Shown: positions 6,499-7,829 of the stretch, piece after piece
Numbering within the stretch: the stretch's first letter is position 1
How the letters are laid out: each line of letters begins with the position of its first letter
From: Clostridiales bacterium UBA7044
GTDB taxonomy: Bacteria; Bacillota; Clostridia; Oscillospirales; Oscillospiraceae
NCBI GenBank assembly: GCA_002493965.1
Contig: DLAP01000040.1
Location: 1-7,829, forward strand
Direction: 5' to 3'
DNA length: 7,829 nt
The notes under the pieces: generated by a model
What the model was told of the DNA's origin: nothing
The model's database searches: none
The model's input: the letters and a program-made list of their open reading frames with translations, nothing else
Position numbers and translations under genes: made by a program

Positions 6499-7794
6499 AT
6501 GGAATCGGTTTGGACAAACACCGCGTCTGTGCCCTCGTTTCCTGCCCTGGAGGGAGACATCCGCACGGACGTGCTGGTCATCGGCGGCGGCATGGCGGGA
6601 TTGCTGTGCGCGCACAGACTGCAAAAGGCAGGGGTTTCCTGCGTGGTTGCCGAGGCGGACACCATCGCCGGGGGCGTCACGAAAAATACCACCGCGAAAA
6701 TCACCGCTCAGCATGGATTTGTTTACAGTCAACTAATCCGGAAATTCGGATCTGAAAAAGCCCGGCAGTATTACGAGGCAAACCGGCTGGCCCTGGAGGA
6801 ATACGCCCGCCTGTGCCAGGGTATCGACTGCGATTTTACCCGCCGGGATAATTTCATCTATTCCCGGGAGGATATGGATGCGTTGGAGGAGGAACTGGCG
6901 GCCATGGGCACCCTAGGCATTCCGGGGGTATTTTCCCATACCCCCGAGCTGCCCTTTCCCACTGTGGGGGCGGTGATGCTCCCGGAGCAGGCCCAGTTTC
7001 ATCCCCTGAAATTTCTCCGCTTTCTCGCGAAGGACCTGACTATTTACGAGCACACCCCCCTCCGGAAGCTGGAAAAACGCGCAGCCATCACAGATCGGGG
7101 TACCATCCGGGCAGATACCATTTTGGTTGCCACCCATTTCCCCTTTTGGAACCGGCACGGAAGCTACTTTCTCAAGCTCTATCAGCAGCGCTCCTACGCT
7201 CTGTCCCTGGAAAACGCCCCCGTCCCGGAGGGAATGTACCTGGACGCGGAAGAAAACGGTCTTTCCTTTCGGGGCTATGGCGGCAGTCTGATCCTGGGCG
7301 GCGGCGGCCACCGGACCGGGAAAAAAGGCGGGAACTGGCGGGAGTTGGAAGCCGTTGCCCGGGAGTACTATCCCCAGGCGAAAATCACCCACCGCTGGGC
7401 CACCCAGGACTGCATGACCTTAGACGGCGTTCCCTATATCGGCCGCTACAGCGCCAGGACAGAAAACGTCTATGTGGCCACCGGTTTCAACAAATGGGGC
7501 ATGACTGGCGCCATGGCAGCATCTCTAGTGCTCACCGATTTGATCACCGGAAAGGGCAGCGAGTTTGAGGACTTATTTTCCCCCTCCCGGAGTATGCTTC
7601 ACCCCCAGCTGGGCGTCAACGCCCTGGAGGCCATTGGAAATCTCTGCACCCCCTCCACGCCCCGCTGTCCCCATATGGGCTGCGCCCTGAAGTGGAATCC
7701 GAGCGAGCACAGCTGGGACTGCCCCTGCCACGGCTCCCGGTTTGCGGAAGATGGCAGGCTGATCGACAATCCCGCCACCCGGGATTTACACTAA
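6499..7794 (+). CDS. FAD-dependent oxidoreductase (DAO family) with C-terminal Rieske [2Fe-2S] site
   Basis: The 431-residue protein has a FAD-binding Rossmann motif, VLVIGGGMAGLLCAHRL (25-41), a conserved TTAKITAQHG segment (64-73) and the C-terminal FAD-contact region around VYVATGFNKWGMTGAM (324-339). These mark the D-amino-acid oxidase/glycine oxidase-like fold (DAO). Residues about 383-430 carry Rieske ligands CPHMGC (390-395) and CPCHGS (408-413). Cys390, His392, Cys408 and His411 would hold a [2Fe-2S] cluster, and Cys395 and Cys410 match the disulfide pair of bc1-type Rieske proteins. The domain order matches YhfW-like proteins, but the Rieske part is very short (about 48 residues against roughly 100 in a typical domain). 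There is no signal peptide, so it should be cytosolic. The substrate is unknown; an electron-transfer or redox-stress role is inference. It is transcribed away from the topoisomerase operon. Confidence 0.94.
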   Translation: MESVWTNTASVPSFPALEGDIRTDVLVIGGGMAGLLCAHRLQKAGVSCVVAEADTIAGGVTKNTTAKITAQHGFVYSQLIRKFGSEKARQYYEANRLALEEYARLCQGIDCDFTRRDNFIYSREDMDALEEELAAMGTLGIPGVFSHTPELPFPTVGAVMLPEQAQFHPLKFLRFLAKDLTIYEHTPLRKLEKRAAITDRGTIRADTILVATHFPFWNRHGSYFLKLYQQRSYALSLENAPVPEGMYLDAEENGLSFRGYGGSLILGGGGHRTGKKGGNWRELEAVAREYYPQAKITHRWATQDCMTLDGVPYIGRYSARTENVYVATGFNKWGMTGAMAASLVLTDLITGKGSEFEDLFSPSRSMLHPQLGVNALEAIGNLCTPSTPRCPHMGCALKWNPSEHSWDCPCHGSRFAEDGRLIDNPATRDLH

Positions 7795-7829
7795 AAAAGG
7801 GGCTGTCTCATACTAAAATCTAATAAAAC
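7795..7829 (+). terminator. Possible left half of a terminator (or mobile-element end) cut by the window edge
   Basis: Right after the oxidoreductase TAA comes an A-run followed by GGGGCTGTCTCA (7799-7810) and then an AT-rich stretch to the window end. An A-run plus GC-rich arm after a stop codon is how a bidirectional rho-independent terminator begins, and the matching arm TGAGACAGCCCC with a T-run would lie beyond 7829. A similar motif can also mark insertion-sequence ends. The second arm is not visible, so neither reading is proven. Confidence 0.3.

Noticed and set aside
1..7829. CRISPR array, tRNA, rRNA, transposase, phage or toxin-antitoxin genes
   Set aside because: No regularly spaced repeats, RNA gene landmarks or recognisable mobile or defence proteins were seen on either strand.

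Overview
The window holds five protein-coding genes and almost no spare DNA. Four are on the minus strand and read leftward as one probable operon: topoisomerase IV B subunit (4384-6366), A subunit (2039-4288), a YitT-family membrane protein (1162-2025) and a lipoprotein (31-1140). The fifth, a FAD-dependent oxidoreductase with a C-terminal Rieske iron-sulfur site (6499-7794), is on the plus strand and diverges from the operon. The GC-rich coding DNA, strong AGGAGG-type ribosome binding sites, sigma-A style promoter, lipoprotein signal and protein families suggest a Gram-positive anaerobe of the class Clostridia, probably Oscillospirales/Ruminococcaceae-like. This is an inference from sequence style and family recognition, not a database match.

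Region by region: 1-30 is a short tail after the lipoprotein gene. 31-2025 holds the lipoprotein and YitT genes, 21 nt apart. 2039-6366 holds the two topoisomerase subunits, separated by 95 nt that contain a double-hairpin repeat (4338-4374) resembling a dispersed intergenic repeat of gut Clostridia. 6367-6498 is the divergent intergenic region. It has an almost ideal minus-strand promoter (TTGACT, 17 nt, TATAAT) for the operon and a strong ribosome binding site for the oxidoreductase. 7795-7829 is the 3' edge and may hold half of a terminator or of a mobile-element end. No gene-free stretch exceeds 300 bases.

How the genes fit together: the two topoisomerase subunits should form an A2B2 type II enzyme that removes supercoils and unlinks daughter chromosomes. 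The B subunit keeps the ATPase and TOPRIM catalytic residues and the A subunit keeps the catalytic tyrosine. The A subunit lacks a recognisable GyrA box, which favours topoisomerase IV over gyrase. YitT and the lipoprotein are envelope proteins with no obvious mechanistic link to DNA topology; co-transcription is inferred from spacing. The most unusual gene is the lipoprotein: it has two copies of an internal module followed by a transglutaminase-like domain whose catalytic Cys and His positions are Ser and Arg. I see no mobile-element genes, CRISPR array, RNA gene or defence system, and no convincing evidence of a wholly new multi-gene system.
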